From positions 61,070,001 through 61,134,000 of the forward strand of contig OZ231127.1 of assembly GCA_965153355.1 (NCBI GenBank): a stretch of 64,000 bases of DNA. Reading direction: 5' to 3'. Origin of the DNA: Flaccisagitta enflata (lineage: Eukaryota; Chaetognatha; Sagittoidea; Aphragmophora). Positions 54,500-64,000 of this stretch are shown here, in pieces (the first letter of the stretch is position 1; each line of letters opens with the position of its first letter). Both the position numbers and the translations under genes were made by a program. The notes under the pieces are model-generated. The model worked only from the letters and a program-made list of their open reading frames with translations. It searched no databases and was not told where the DNA came from.

Positions 54500-55356
54500 A
54501 CCGTATTTCTTGTAATTAGCGCTCCGGGCGCTTTTGAAATTGATAATAGTATTGCTATTTTAAATCTGCAATTAGCGCCCCCTTTTCACTTATGTCTGAA
54601 TTAAATTCATGACAATTACACTTTTTTGACAATTTCATTACAAGTCAATCAAAAAACTCATTAAAAAAGAAAATATTTTGTTCTTCGGCATCTTTTTCTC
54701 CTATGGTTTTTGCCAAAAAACCTTGTTTCATAAGAATCTATGATTTTTAGTCGAAAGTACACACGACTGCACCCCTGCTTTGTCGGTCTGTCCGTCGGTC
54801 CGTCCGTCCGTCCATCCGTCACACTTTACTTTTTTATGATATAACATCAACTCTTAAGTCATTCTAGGTCATTTAAAGTCATCAATAGTTATTCCAAGGA
54901 CTTCTGAGTAATTCTAAGTCATTTTAAGTCATTTTAAGTCATTTTAAGTCATTCTAAGTCATTTTAAGTCATTCTAAGTCATGTGGATCATTAGGGTCAT
55001 CAGTCATTTAAAGTCTTTTTTGGTCATTTTAAGTCATTAATAGTTATTCCATGGCATTCTGAGTTATTCTAAGTCATTTTAAGTCATTCTAAGTCATTTT
55101 AAGTCATTTTACGTCAATTGGGTCATTGGGGTCATTAGTCATTAAAAGTCTTTTTTGGTCATTTTAAGTCACTCTAAGTCATTCTGAGTCATTTTAAGTC
55201 ATTCTTAGTCATTCTAAGTCATTCAAAGTCTCGCACACGACTAATAGGTGTTGGCCTTGTTTCAATCAGTCACCCTCATCATTACCTCATTCTTTCATGA
55301 CAAAGGGGGGGGGGGCGCTAATTATAGGGGGGGGCGATAAATGCAAGAAATACAGT
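54500..55356. mobile_element. hAT-like MITE with family A insertion
   Basis: ACCGTATTTCTTGTAATTAG at the left pairs with the right end (reverse complement ACTGTATTTCTTGCATTTAT), both followed by AGCGC/CGCCCCCC-rich sequence. A family A copy (54749-55262) occupies the middle. Confidence 0.55.
54749..55262 (+). mobile_element. Family A element, long subfamily
   Basis: TTTTTAGTCGAAAGTACACA start, GGTCCGTCCGTCCATCCGTC minisatellite, CACACTTTACTTTTTT, about 30 units of TAAGTCATTT, and the end GTCTCGCACACGACTAATAG then GTGTTGGCCTTGTTT. A complete copy. Confidence 0.85.
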
Positions 55357-55827
55357 CAGTATACTGAAAATCCTAGTATGTGATAGGACGTCTATTCCCT
55401 ACAGATAGTCTAAGGCAATTTCTCTGATAAAGTGTTCCAGCGAAAATCAGGCGCCCAAATGAGGCGCCCAAATCAGGCGCCCAAGTGATAAAAATAGCAT
55501 TATTTGATAGTGGTTACATCTACTTGCTTGAGTTTTCAGCTCAATGCTTAGAATTTGTTACTTTTTCAGTAACAAATAATCTTTAGTCCAAAAACTGTGT
55601 TCAACTATGGTAATTTTAAATGAGTTAATGTGCAACTGTTGCAACTAATAAAAGGCATCTCACTAGGCTCTTAGTTTTGAAAATAAAGCATACGTTACAT
55701 TTCATGAATAATGTATTTCTACTTTATGCAACCAGAATAATGTTAAATGTGAAAATAAGGTCGTCTTTGTATATGACTGCTGATCAACAGACGCATTTGA
55801 CGCGTTTGTCTATCAAACTTGTTTTTA

Positions 55828-56193
55828 GTCGCGTGCACGCAACCCTAAACCCTGCTTTGTCAGACGGTCCGTTGGTCCGTCCATCTGTTGGTCTATCTGT
55901 TGGTCCGTCCGTCACACTTTCCTTTTTTGTAATACAATGTCAACTCTTAGGTCAATTTAAGTAATCTTAAGTCATTATTAGTTATTCTAAGTCATTTTGA
56001 GTCATTCTAAGTCATTTCATGTTATTTTTGGTCACAACGTTTTTTAGTCATTTTTAGTCCTTTTTGTTCATTTTAGGTCATTCTAAGTCATTCTAAGTCA
56101 TTCTAAGTCATTCTAAGTCATTCTAAGTCATTCTAAGTCATTCTTAGTCTGTGAGTCTTGCACAAGACTAATAGGTGTTGGCCTTGTTGTTGT
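55828..56193 (+). mobile_element. Family A element, long subfamily
   Basis: TTTTTAGTCGCGTGCACGCA start, GGTCCGTCCATCTGTTGG minisatellite, TAAGTCATTC units, end GAGTCTTGCACAAGACTAAT then AGGTGTTGGCCTTGTT. Complete. Confidence 0.85.
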
Positions 56194-57295
56194 CAGAGTG
56201 TGCTTATATTCAATGTTGAATTCTAAATCATTTACTAGAAAGTTGACCCCTGATATGCGTAATGTGCACAAACATCCCTCAGAAATTAAAAACTACTACA
56301 GCAGCACAATAATCAATAATGTCACCAAAAACAATCATCTCATTAGAAGGACAGGATGATTTGTGGTTCAAAGTAAAATTCATGATCAAAAGATAAAAAC
56401 AGTGATGAAGGGATTGTTTTAAAAAGCTTCCCATGCATAAAGTATAATAACAATGATTTGGGGGTTGTGAAAAAAATCAATAGATTGATTCATGTAATGT
56501 CCAAGTCATACACCTCTAGACACTGACAAATCTGAGATGGCGTCATGATGGAAGACTAAAGATCCTGTGAAGCGCCCCAAACTTTGACACCAGCTCTAAC
56601 CAATCTTTCCATCGTTGAGGCTTGGTAAAAAAATATTCCATGCAAAATTTCAGGCATCTGAGACGGTGGGAACCCTTGTTAGGATCCTCATTTAATTTCT
56701 GAAAAATACCGACAATTTCATAATTGCTTTATTAACTGTATACACTTATTTTCCCTTTGCAATTTGCTTTGTCTTCAATGTTTAAATTATGTGTGAGTGT
56801 ATGTCTATGTAAGAATGTGTAAGTTTGTGTGATTGTGCGTTTGTGTGTGTGGGTGGGTGTGTGTTACATCCCCTAAAATGCCCTAAACTTTAACTCTGGC
56901 TCTCACAACGTTACTGTATTGGATGCTCATTACTTTTGCAATTAGTTATCTTGAGAAAATGTATGTGTACTGTCAGTGGACAAAACATAATAAGTATATA
57001 TACCAAACCATTAGCTTTGATCCAACTTGCTGAAGATAAACAAAATCTTGTATGCAACAATATGTGGTTGAAATTTCAGCAGGCTGTAATCTTACAAAAT
57101 TGGAGCATTACAGCCGGCTGTAATTCAAACAACCCATCAGTTCAAACAAAATATTATTCTTTACATCAGGCTGTTTTTTCAACATCTGATTGTTGCAAAC
57201 AATATTTTGTTTATTAACAGTAAGTTGGATCAAAGTCAACGGTATGATGTATATACCTATCATATCTTGTCCATTGACTGTGTAAGCCCATTTGC
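56194..57295. other. Stretch with no gene recognised
   Basis: AT-rich, short random open frames. Words like GTTTGATCCAACTTGCTG recur inverted near 57015 and 57225, suggesting a small unclassified inverted repeat. Confidence 0.3.
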
Positions 57296-57427
<132 letters not shown>

Positions 57428-57498
57428 AAGTTTATCTCTTTCTGTCTCTTTGCTTCTTTCTCTCTGTACATCTCTCTTTTTACCAGTATGTCTCTCTT

Positions 57499-57706
57499 TT
57501 TAGTTGCGTGCTACGCCACTCTACACCCCGCTTTTCTGTGGGTTGATCACACTTAACTTTTTTTATGTTTTCTTTTAATTCTACATCATCTTATGTCTTT
57601 TTAAGTCATTTTAAGTCATTTTAAGAACTTTAAAGTCATCCTGAGTCATTTTAAGCCATCTTAAGTTGATGTCCCACACGCGACTTACAGGTGTTGGCCT
57701 GGTTGA
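57499..57706 (+). mobile_element. Family A element, long subfamily, short core
   Basis: TTTTTAGTTGCGTGCTACGC start, very short minisatellite, TTTTAAGTCATT units, end CACACGCGACTTACAGGTGT then TGGCCTGGTT. Confidence 0.8.
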
Positions 57707-57821
57707 AAGTTGAGCGGTTTTGGGGCTGGGATGATACTTTTTTTGATATTCACAGCTAAGAAAGAGCTTATTTTTCTCTTTCAAATGGCGCCAAGCAGAG
57801 GTCTTCTAGTGTCCATATTTT

Positions 57822-57985
57822 TAGTAGCCGGACACGCGACTCTACACCTTGCCGTGTGAGGTCGGTCGGTCAGTCCGTCAGTCCGTCCGTCCGTCCGTCC
57901 GTCACATTTTGAATTTTTTGAATTTGCTTTACTGCTCACTGCCCAACAAATCCACGACTGGATTGCCGTGTATCGGCCTTGTTTT
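57822..57985 (+). mobile_element. Family A element, short subfamily
   Basis: TTTTTAGTAGCCGGACACGC start, CTCTACACCTTGCCGTGTGA, GGTCGGTCAGTCCGTC minisatellite, TGCCCAACAAATCCACGACT, end GCCGTGTATCGGCCTTGTTT. Complete short form without the TAAGTCATTT block. Confidence 0.85.
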
Positions 57986-58139
57986 AATTCAAATGCGAAC
58001 AAAATTAAATTTTTTGCATTTTTGCAAAAATTGATATTTTCTATTGATCCTTAGCTTTGGCCCTATGTAACAAGAAAGAATAATTACCAGGTTACACAAA
58101 TAGGCTCTGACTTTTACGACGCTAGCTTTTGCATTTTAC

Positions 58140-58256
58140 TTGAGAGAGAGAGAGAGAGAGAAGAGAGAGAGGCAGGCAAGAGAGAAAGGGAAAGCGGCGT
58201 AAGAGAGAGAGAGCATGAGAGAGAGAGCAAGCATGAGAGAGAGAGAGCAAGCAATA

Positions 58257-58298
<42 letters not shown>

Positions 58299-58395
58299 CG
58301 GGAGAGAGACAGACAGAGAGAGAGAAAGAAAGACAGAGAGAGAGAGTGAGACAGTCATAGACAGAGAAAGACAGAGACAAAGAGAAAAAAACACT
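58140..58395. repeat. (GA)n-rich tract
   Basis: GA dinucleotides with many small interruptions. Leu/Ser-rich minus-strand open frames are artefacts. Confidence 0.85.
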
Positions 58396-58417
58396 GACAG
58401 ACAGTGATTATAGAAAA

Positions 58418-58862
58418 CAAGGCCAACACCTATAAGTCGCGTGCGAGACTTACATCATTACCTAATTATATCATAGAACTGAAATGACCTCCATTGAAGT
58501 TAATTGACTTAAGATGACATAGAACGATTAAAAATTACTTAAAATGACTTAGAATGACTAAATTGACTTAAACTGACCTAAAATTCCTAAAATGACTGAG
58601 GTGAAAAAAAATGACTTAATTTAACTTGAATTGACTCAAAATGACTTTCAATGTCGAAATAGAAGAGGATTGAATTCGTTTTCCACGATTCATACACGGA
58701 CGGATACATGGCCAAAACCATTCGCGGATGGGTGGGCAGGGGCGAGAATGCGCGTTTTCACACTACACTGCGATCATTTTTAACTCGAGTGTGACCGACC
58801 GACTAACCAACCAACGGACGGCCAAAGGCTCTAACAGAGTCGCTTGTCCGCGACTAAAAACA
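58418..58862 (-). mobile_element. Family A elements, composite
   Basis: On the minus strand it starts TTTTTAGTCGCGGACAAGCG at 58862, has a GGTTGGTTAGTCGGTCGG minisatellite and a CCCCTGCCCACCCATCCGCG block (short subfamily). It then runs into TAAGTCATTT units and an end CGCACGCGACTTATAGGTGT with TGGCCTTGTTT (long subfamily). It looks like a recombinant or nested pair. Confidence 0.7.
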
Positions 58863-59099
58863 GGTTTGAGTTGATCCACAAAATCCATTGATGTCATTGA
58901 CAAGACTGACTTACTTTTTGATAGTATAATTGTGCTCACTTGAACCTTAGCCTGATTCAAAAACAGTGCCTCTTATTCTTAATGACTAAAGTACCCTATT
59001 TGGAGACAATGTTACCCGTCTCGCTGTAAAAGGACTTGATTTGAAAGTGACAGAGAGATCGAAGAAGCCCGTCCTGGTGCTGGGAACTCGGGGAACCTC

Positions 59100-59122
59100 T
59101 CCTCTCTCTCTCTCTCTCTCCT

Positions 59123-59193
<71 letters not shown>
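59100..59193. repeat. (CT)n microsatellite
   Basis: Pure CT for about 90 bp, one interruption. Confidence 0.9.
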
Positions 59194-59200
<7 letters not shown>

Positions 59201-59285
59201 CCTCCTGTGGGGATTAAAGGCAGGGTTGTAGAGTAGAGGGAGAAACTAGTCCTCTCCTTATCTTTGAGATGATATCTACTCATCA

Positions 59286-59492
59286 TAAACAAGGCCAACA
59301 CTTATAAGTCAGGTGCGAGACTTACAGATTGACTTAGAATGACTTAGAATGACTTAGAATGACTTAGTTTGCCCTAAAATGACTTAAAATGACTTAAGGA
59401 AATAAAATTGATAAAAAAGTAAAATGGGGACCGACCAACCACAGACCGACCAGCTTGACCAGACGGATGTGGGGTGTAGAGTCGCGTGCACA
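59286..59492 (-). mobile_element. Family A element, long subfamily
   Basis: Reverse orientation: CGCGACTCTACACCCC near 59475, GGTCGGTCTGTGGTTGGTCG, TAAGTCATTC units and end GTGTTGGCCTTGTTT at 59286. Confidence 0.8.
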
Positions 59493-59727
59493 ACCGGGTG
59501 GACATATAAAAAGGTAGCTCTGTATCAGATAAAATAAGAACTGTATGTTATTGCTTATTATGTGAATATTAGAAACAGTAAATCTCTGAATTTGTAAATA
59601 TGATTAAAAAATACAAATTCAAATTATGTATGATAAACCACAATAACTTTTCTTGAGCATTATTGCCCGTTTATAACTAAAAGTAAAAATTGATTATTAT
59701 TAGTGTTTTGGGTGTGCATTAGGTTTT

Positions 59728-60296
59728 CAGTCGCGTGCACGCAACTCTACACTCCGCTTTGTCCGTCCATCGGTTGGTCGGTTGGTCGGTCGGTTGGTCG
59801 GTCTGTCCCCTTATTACTTTTTATTCGTTTTATTCCTACTGACTGATTTTTAGTCAATCAAGTCATTTTTAGTCAAATAAGATCATTTTTAGTCAAATAA
59901 GAGCATTTTAAGTAATTTTGGGTCATTTTAAGTCAAATTTAGTCATTTGAGTCATTTTATCTGTTTTCATTATTTAAGTGTTTTTAATTCAATTTAAGTC
60001 AATTTAGATCACTTAAAGTCAATTTAAGTCATTCTTGGTCAGTTTAAGTCATTCCAAGTCATTTTGAGTCAATCTAAGTCAATTTAAGTCATTTTAGTCA
60101 CTCAAGTCATTTTAGTCATTTTAGGTCGAATTTAATCAATTTAGTCATTCTAGATCATTTTAAGTCATTTTTAATCATTTTAAGTCATCTTAAGTCCCCT
60201 AACTACAATGGAAGTCATTTTAGTTATATGGTTATAAAATTAAGTAATTATGTGAGTCTCGCGCACGACTTATAGGTGTTGGCCTTGTTTATTTAA
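59728..60296 (+). mobile_element. Family A element, long subfamily
   Basis: TTTTCAGTCGCGTGCACGCA start, GGTTGGTCGGTCGGTTGG minisatellite, more than 30 TTTTAAGTCA-type units, end GTCTCGCGCACGACTTATAG then GTGTTGGCCTTGTTT. The longest complete copy in the window. Confidence 0.85.
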
Positions 60297-60415
60297 GAAG
60301 TCTTGGTTTATATGCTTGCCTAAGACACATTTTGATTCGACTATCTTCATTCACGATTATTGAAGACAGATTTTGGATGAGTGAAGAAATGATGAAAGAA
60401 AACTGAAGTTTCAAC

Positions 60416-60517
60416 CTCTGTCCCAAAATCACAATGAATGTAGGCTGTATAGGAGGGTAAATAGGGGGCTCGCGGAACTCAGCAGATGGTTTAGGTGTAA
60501 TAGGCTCACTCTGAATC
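60416..60517 (-). CDS. Exon-like segment, unknown gene
   Basis: The minus strand has a strong acceptor (CTCTGTCTTCTTCAG), then 102 bp open in phase 0 reading IQSEPITPKPSAEFREPPIY and PPIQPTFIVILGQR, and a possible donor (ACAGAG with GTTGAA). The length is a multiple of three. Composition is protein-like and Pro-rich, but I recognise no family, and no neighbouring exon was found in the window. A MITE ends about 25 bp upstream of the acceptor. Confidence 0.35.
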
Positions 60518-60541
60518 TGAAGAAGACAGAGTACCATCTAG

Positions 60542-60755
60542 CTCATAAATATACGGACACTTGAAAAATAGCATCAACTTTAGAGAGGTGCTGCGCTTAA
60601 AAAAATTGAGTTACTGACACCAGATTAGGCCCATTTTAAAAAGTTGCTTAAGAACTTTCAATTACGACCAATCTGGGGTCAGTAACCTAATTTGCTCAGG
60701 CGCAGCAGCTTGCTAAAGTTGATGCTTATTTTCAGATGTCCGTATATTTATGAGC
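60542..60755. mobile_element. Foldback MITE with TA duplication
   Basis: GCTCATAAATATACGGACA at the left and its reverse complement at the right continue as an imperfect palindrome over almost the whole 214 bp (TAGCATCAACTTTAG, GTTACTGACACCAGATT). Flanked by TA on both sides (60540-60541, 60756-60757). Non-coding; fits a Tc1/mariner-type MITE. Confidence 0.8.
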
Positions 60756-60779
60756 TAGGTAGTATGTCTATTTTTGCCG

Positions 60780-61600
60780 ACCGGGGAGGGACTCACCGCC
60801 AGAGGGCCTCGAGATAGGAGGGGAGGAGGTTAGGAGGGTTGAGGGGGCGCGTTTTCTTGGAGTGTGGGTGGATGAGGGGCTGAGATGGACCGGACAGATA
60901 GAAAGGGTGAGGGGTAAGGGGGTGAGGGGTACGGTGGGGCGGCTGCTTGGGGTGCTTGGTAGGGCTGGGGAGGTCTTAGGGGGGCGCTCCCTCCTTGTGC
61001 TCTATAATGGGCTTGTTCTCCCCCATCTGCAGTACTGCTTGATGGCTTGGGGGGACTTCAAGGAGGGGAGGAACCTGACGCTTGGGGGCTCCTTGCTCAG
61101 GTCTCAGAAGAGGTTCGCTGGGCTGGCGACTGGCAGGAGGGGGGTGTATAGTGCAGACCCGCTGTTTGCTGAGGCTGGGATGCTCATGGTGGGGGACCTT
61201 TACCGGCAGCAGCTTAGGGTCCATGCTTGGCGATTCTGGAATAGCCGTCTCCCCCCAAACCCCCAAACCAGGCTGCAATGCTTGGGAGGGTGGGGGATGT
61301 CCATGGCTACGCCACTAGATCGGAAAGGGCAGAGCTGTTCCTCTCCACGAGGGACCACAGGTCGGTTGGCTATAAGCTGCCCAAAGAGTGGGTCGCGGTG
61401 CCTGAGGCTCAGCGGGGGTTGGGCTTGTTGGCAGCTTTCAAGAGGGCGTCGAGGGCGGGGTTCTTGGAGGGTTACGGTGCCTTCAGGTGTGGGGTGGATG
61501 GGTGTCGAGCATGCAGAGGTGCAGAGGTGGGGTGGGGGATGGATATCAGCGCGGGCATGAGGTGTGAGTAGATTGTGGGAGGTGTCGTTTTGTGTCAGTC
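60780..61600 (+). pseudogene. GC-rich LINE ORF2 C-terminal fragment
   Basis: The sequence abruptly becomes about 60 percent G+C. The frame reads FLGVWVDEGLRWTGQIERV, LLVLYNGLVLPHLQYCL, SQKRFAGLATGRRGVYSADP and RQQLRVHAWRFWN. This is the pattern L-G-V-x-x-D-x-x-L-x-W...Y-x-x-x-V-x-P-x-L-x-Y-x-x-x-x-W...L-x-x-x-Q-K-R-x-x-R after the reverse-transcriptase domain of non-LTR elements. A frameshift near 61290 moves it to a frame with GDVHGYATRS and GVDGCRACRG. The RT catalytic core is absent (5' truncated). GC content is very unlike the rest of the window. Confidence 0.75.
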
Positions 61601-62790
61601 TATCTGAAAAATTGGCAAACAATTAGCTTCCAAGTTTCTCGTATTGCTTCACTATTCTGTTATTATGGCCAGTAGTGCACTCGCTTGTTTGGTAAAAAGG
61701 AAAACCAGAGATATGGAAAATAAACCAAAAGAAAGAGAAAGAAAGAGAGAAAAAAAGGGAAAATAAATGATAACGCGAAAAAATGGAAACGCGTTTCTCA
61801 GCGAATGGCCTTAGAATTCTCCGAGCGCTTTACTTACGTCATACTTTATCGTTATCTTGATGCGTATATTCCTTGTTCTTTGTGCATTAATTCTCACTGT
61901 CATTGATGTTAAAAATGCCTACATTGAATTATGTACTGACGATGTGATCGATTTTCTGGTCAAATGTCTCAAGTGCAATTTACCTTTACATTTACAGATA
62001 CTAACTGTTTGAGTTGATTCTAAGTCTGAAACATGCAAGCTCTTACATGCATGCATGCTCTTACTCAAGTCACTTCCAAAGTGGTACAGTAGATTCTGTC
62101 TTGACTATAGATAACAGGGGCAAGCATTACAGGAAAACCAATGGAGCCAGAGAAGTGATATTTGAGTCAGACACTAATCAAAGAATGCTTTATTGCCCAT
62201 GCTATCTGTTTGCCATGGAGACACATTTCTGTTTGTTACTGGTAAAATGTCAATATTTTGAGAAATTTTCTAAGGAATAATATTTAAAAATCATATATGC
62301 AAAAACTTTCCCACAGTATGTTCTGAGACAATATTGCTCATTTAGCTGTTGCTAACTCGCGCTATGCTCAAAAACACTCCATGAGCACATATAATATATA
62401 TTTAGTATCAAATTTGATTCTTGATCGTAAGTTATCGTTTGCCACACGCTCTGCCCCTGAAATATCCCCACAAAATGTACTTTTATGCCGCTTTATGCCC
62501 TGGCACCGAAACTATCTGTTTTGGAGTCTGTAGTTGATTGAAGTATTTATATTGTATGAATATATGATTGACCTATGTATATCATTGGAATGATGTGACC
62601 ACAGACGAGCAGCCAGTAAAAATGATCTGAATTCTTTGTAAGTTATTTTAGATATCCTTTTGATAAATAGCAGGGCAATCACGATGGTTTCAATATGTTC
62701 CGGCAATGATCTTAGCATTAGAGCGATGTTTTTAGATATAGGGTGTGTCAAGTCAATTGCAACATGTAGTACAAACAGGACGCATTTCAG
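61601..62790. other. Stretch with no gene recognised
   Basis: AT-rich. An 88-codon plus-strand open frame at 62014-62280 has no known motif. No element copy is recognised. Confidence 0.35.
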
Positions 62791-62792
62791 CT

Positions 62793-62952
62793 TTAGTCGC
62801 GGACATGCGGCCCTACACCTTGCCATGTCAGTTGGTAGGTCTGTCGGTAGGTCCGTCCGTCTGCCATTTCTGAATTGCAAGCGGTTTTTGCTTTTCTGCC
62901 CCTGCCCAACCATCCGCGACTGTCTTGCCGCGTATCCGGTCTCAATGGCATA
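62793..62952 (+). mobile_element. Family A element, short subfamily
   Basis: TTTAGTCGCGGACATGCGGC, CCTACACCTTGCCATGTCAG, GGTAGGTCTGTCGGTAGG minisatellite, CCCCTGCCCAACCATCCGCG and end GCCGCGTATCCGGTCTC. Confidence 0.8.
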
Positions 62953-63216
62953 TTAGTATTCAACAGATTAGCTCATACAACCCAAAAGAACTTCATTCAG
63001 TTTGGGTTTACCCGACCACCCTCACCAGCTCAATTCCGTGCCATCATGGGCTTCAGGTTTGCCATAATGGTATTTTTGGTTGTGCATCTTCGCAAGTTGC
63101 GTATACGCGATGAGAAAGAGTAATGGCAATAGAAACTAGAAAGCGAATTAGGAAGCGTAAGCGGGGACTTATTTTAAAGCTTTTTGTTAGTGGTCTAATG
63201 ATGAAGCACTTGGTTT

Positions 63217-63330
63217 TTAGATGCGTCCTCGCATCTCTATAAGAGGGTTTGTCCGTCCGTCCGTCCGTCGGTCGGTCCGTCCGTCGGTCGGTCCGTCCGT
63301 TACGCCTGTGCAAAAACCGCGTTTCTCGGC
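63217..63330 (+). mobile_element. Family A element, 5' part
   Basis: TTTTTAGATGCGTCCTCGCA, CTCTATAAGAGGGTTTGTCC, then a GTCCGTCCGTCGGTCGG minisatellite; 3' end missing. Confidence 0.75.
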
Positions 63331-63567
63331 TGTTTTTGGCCACGGTGAGATCCTACACTGAAACAAATGATCAACCAACATGTTTTGAGAGCCTCCTCTA
63401 TTACTCAGTCGTTTCACCCGTCTGTTCGTTCATCTGTCTCTCCGTATATGTCACATGATCAATACACGCAGAGACACAGTCCGGACGCATCTTTGCCCGG
63501 TCGGGCTTGTTGATTATCGAACTCATTCTCTGTAGCGTGACTTCTTCACAACCTTTAATTCTTCGTT

Positions 63568-63665
63568 TTTTAGTCGCGGGCACGCGACTCTACACCTTGC
63601 CGTGTCGGTCGGTCGGTCGGAAATGAAAGGGGGTTGTGTGCCCCTGCCCACCCGTCCGCAACACT
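63568..63665 (+). mobile_element. Family A element, short subfamily, 3' truncated
   Basis: TTTTTTAGTCGCGGGCACGC, GACTCTACACCTTGCCGTGT, CGGTCGGTCGGTCGG, then GCCCCTGCCCACCCGTCCGC; the end is missing. Confidence 0.8.
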
Positions 63666-64000
63666 ATTTTGACCCCATGTCCCCTGTTTCCTTGGACTTC
63701 ATTCACCATGAACTCAAATCCTTTGATTCAATCTCCCTTCCTCCTGCATAGTTAAATACGTTTTATGAGAAGAAACGGCTCTTTTATCCCCGAAACCAGA
63801 AACGCAATTTTGATGGCTACTTTCCATGAAAATCATTTTCCTTTAATTCCAACCTTCTTTACTTTATTTTTTGTCCCATGGCAATCAGATCCGTGGGACT
63901 GTGTGATGGACCTGATCGTGTAGTCTCTCAGTCTGTCTGCGTGTCTGTCTAGAACCTTCTGATATCTTTTGATCCAGTCTTCATAAGTTCATGAAACTTT
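63666..64000. other. Stretch with nothing recognised
   Basis: No gene, repeat-family copy or RNA gene seen to the window edge. Confidence 0.35.

Noticed and set aside
58763-58960. Minus-strand frame ending at a GTAAGTC donor-like site
   Set aside because: No convincing acceptor, short, and half of it is family A sequence.
62925-63113. Possible LINE reverse-transcriptase motif (TTTGCCATAATGGTATTTTT resembles 35417)
   Set aside because: Only about 20 bp of similarity and no other RT motif in order nearby.

Overview
This is a eukaryotic, almost certainly animal (invertebrate) genomic window. It has spliced genes with canonical GT/AG junctions, long introns, non-LTR retrotransposon and DNA-transposon debris, and heavy microsatellite and minisatellite load. 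The recognisable genes are metazoan: Staufen, CDV3, a family-10 alpha-1,3-fucosyltransferase and a KMT5A/SET8-type histone methyltransferase. I cannot name the species. All assignments are read by eye; no database search was run.

Layout. (1) 1-5.3 kb: a degenerate TTAGGG-like G-rich repeat, a minus-strand Staufen exon (476-690), GC-rich exon-like islands, and the minus-strand last exon of a CDV3 homologue (3437-3978). (2) 5.4-24.2 kb: a very large imperfect palindrome. Two arms of about 8.2-8.5 kb (about 6.22-14.69 kb and 15.62-23.80 kb) surround a spacer of about 0.9 kb that holds a transposon-protein fragment. Each arm carries a LINE reverse-transcriptase fragment, a LINE tail, long CAA/TTG tracts, a hAT-type MITE and a duplicated exon-like sequence. 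(3) 24.2-54.3 kb: one minus-strand fucosyltransferase gene of six exons, reconstructed from splice-phase agreement. Its introns contain most other things in the window: dozens of copies of two repeat families, LINE fragments, a decayed transposon-type gene (37.8-40.0 kb) and, on the opposite strand in intron 2, a two-exon SET-domain gene enclosed by inverted repeats of about 105 bp. (4) 54.3-64 kb: mainly repeat family A copies, microsatellites, a TA-flanked MITE, one exon-like minus-strand segment and a strikingly GC-rich LINE tail.

Two unnamed repeat families dominate. Family A begins with TTTTTAGTCGCGTGC, carries a GGTC/CGTC minisatellite, often a TAAGTCATTT minisatellite, and ends with TTGGCCTTGTTT. 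Family B has inverted termini of roughly 100-150 bp (start CAGGTCGCCCAAGGGC) around a core of 20-22 bp minisatellite units. A third, C, is a hAT-type MITE with perfect 8-bp target duplications.

The most notable points are: the fucosyltransferase exon whose 3' end plus splice donor is tandemly duplicated in a 105-bp, in-frame, multi-donor array; the inverted-repeat-bounded SET gene with an in-frame TGA; the giant palindrome with uneven arm divergence; and the A and B families with minisatellite cores.
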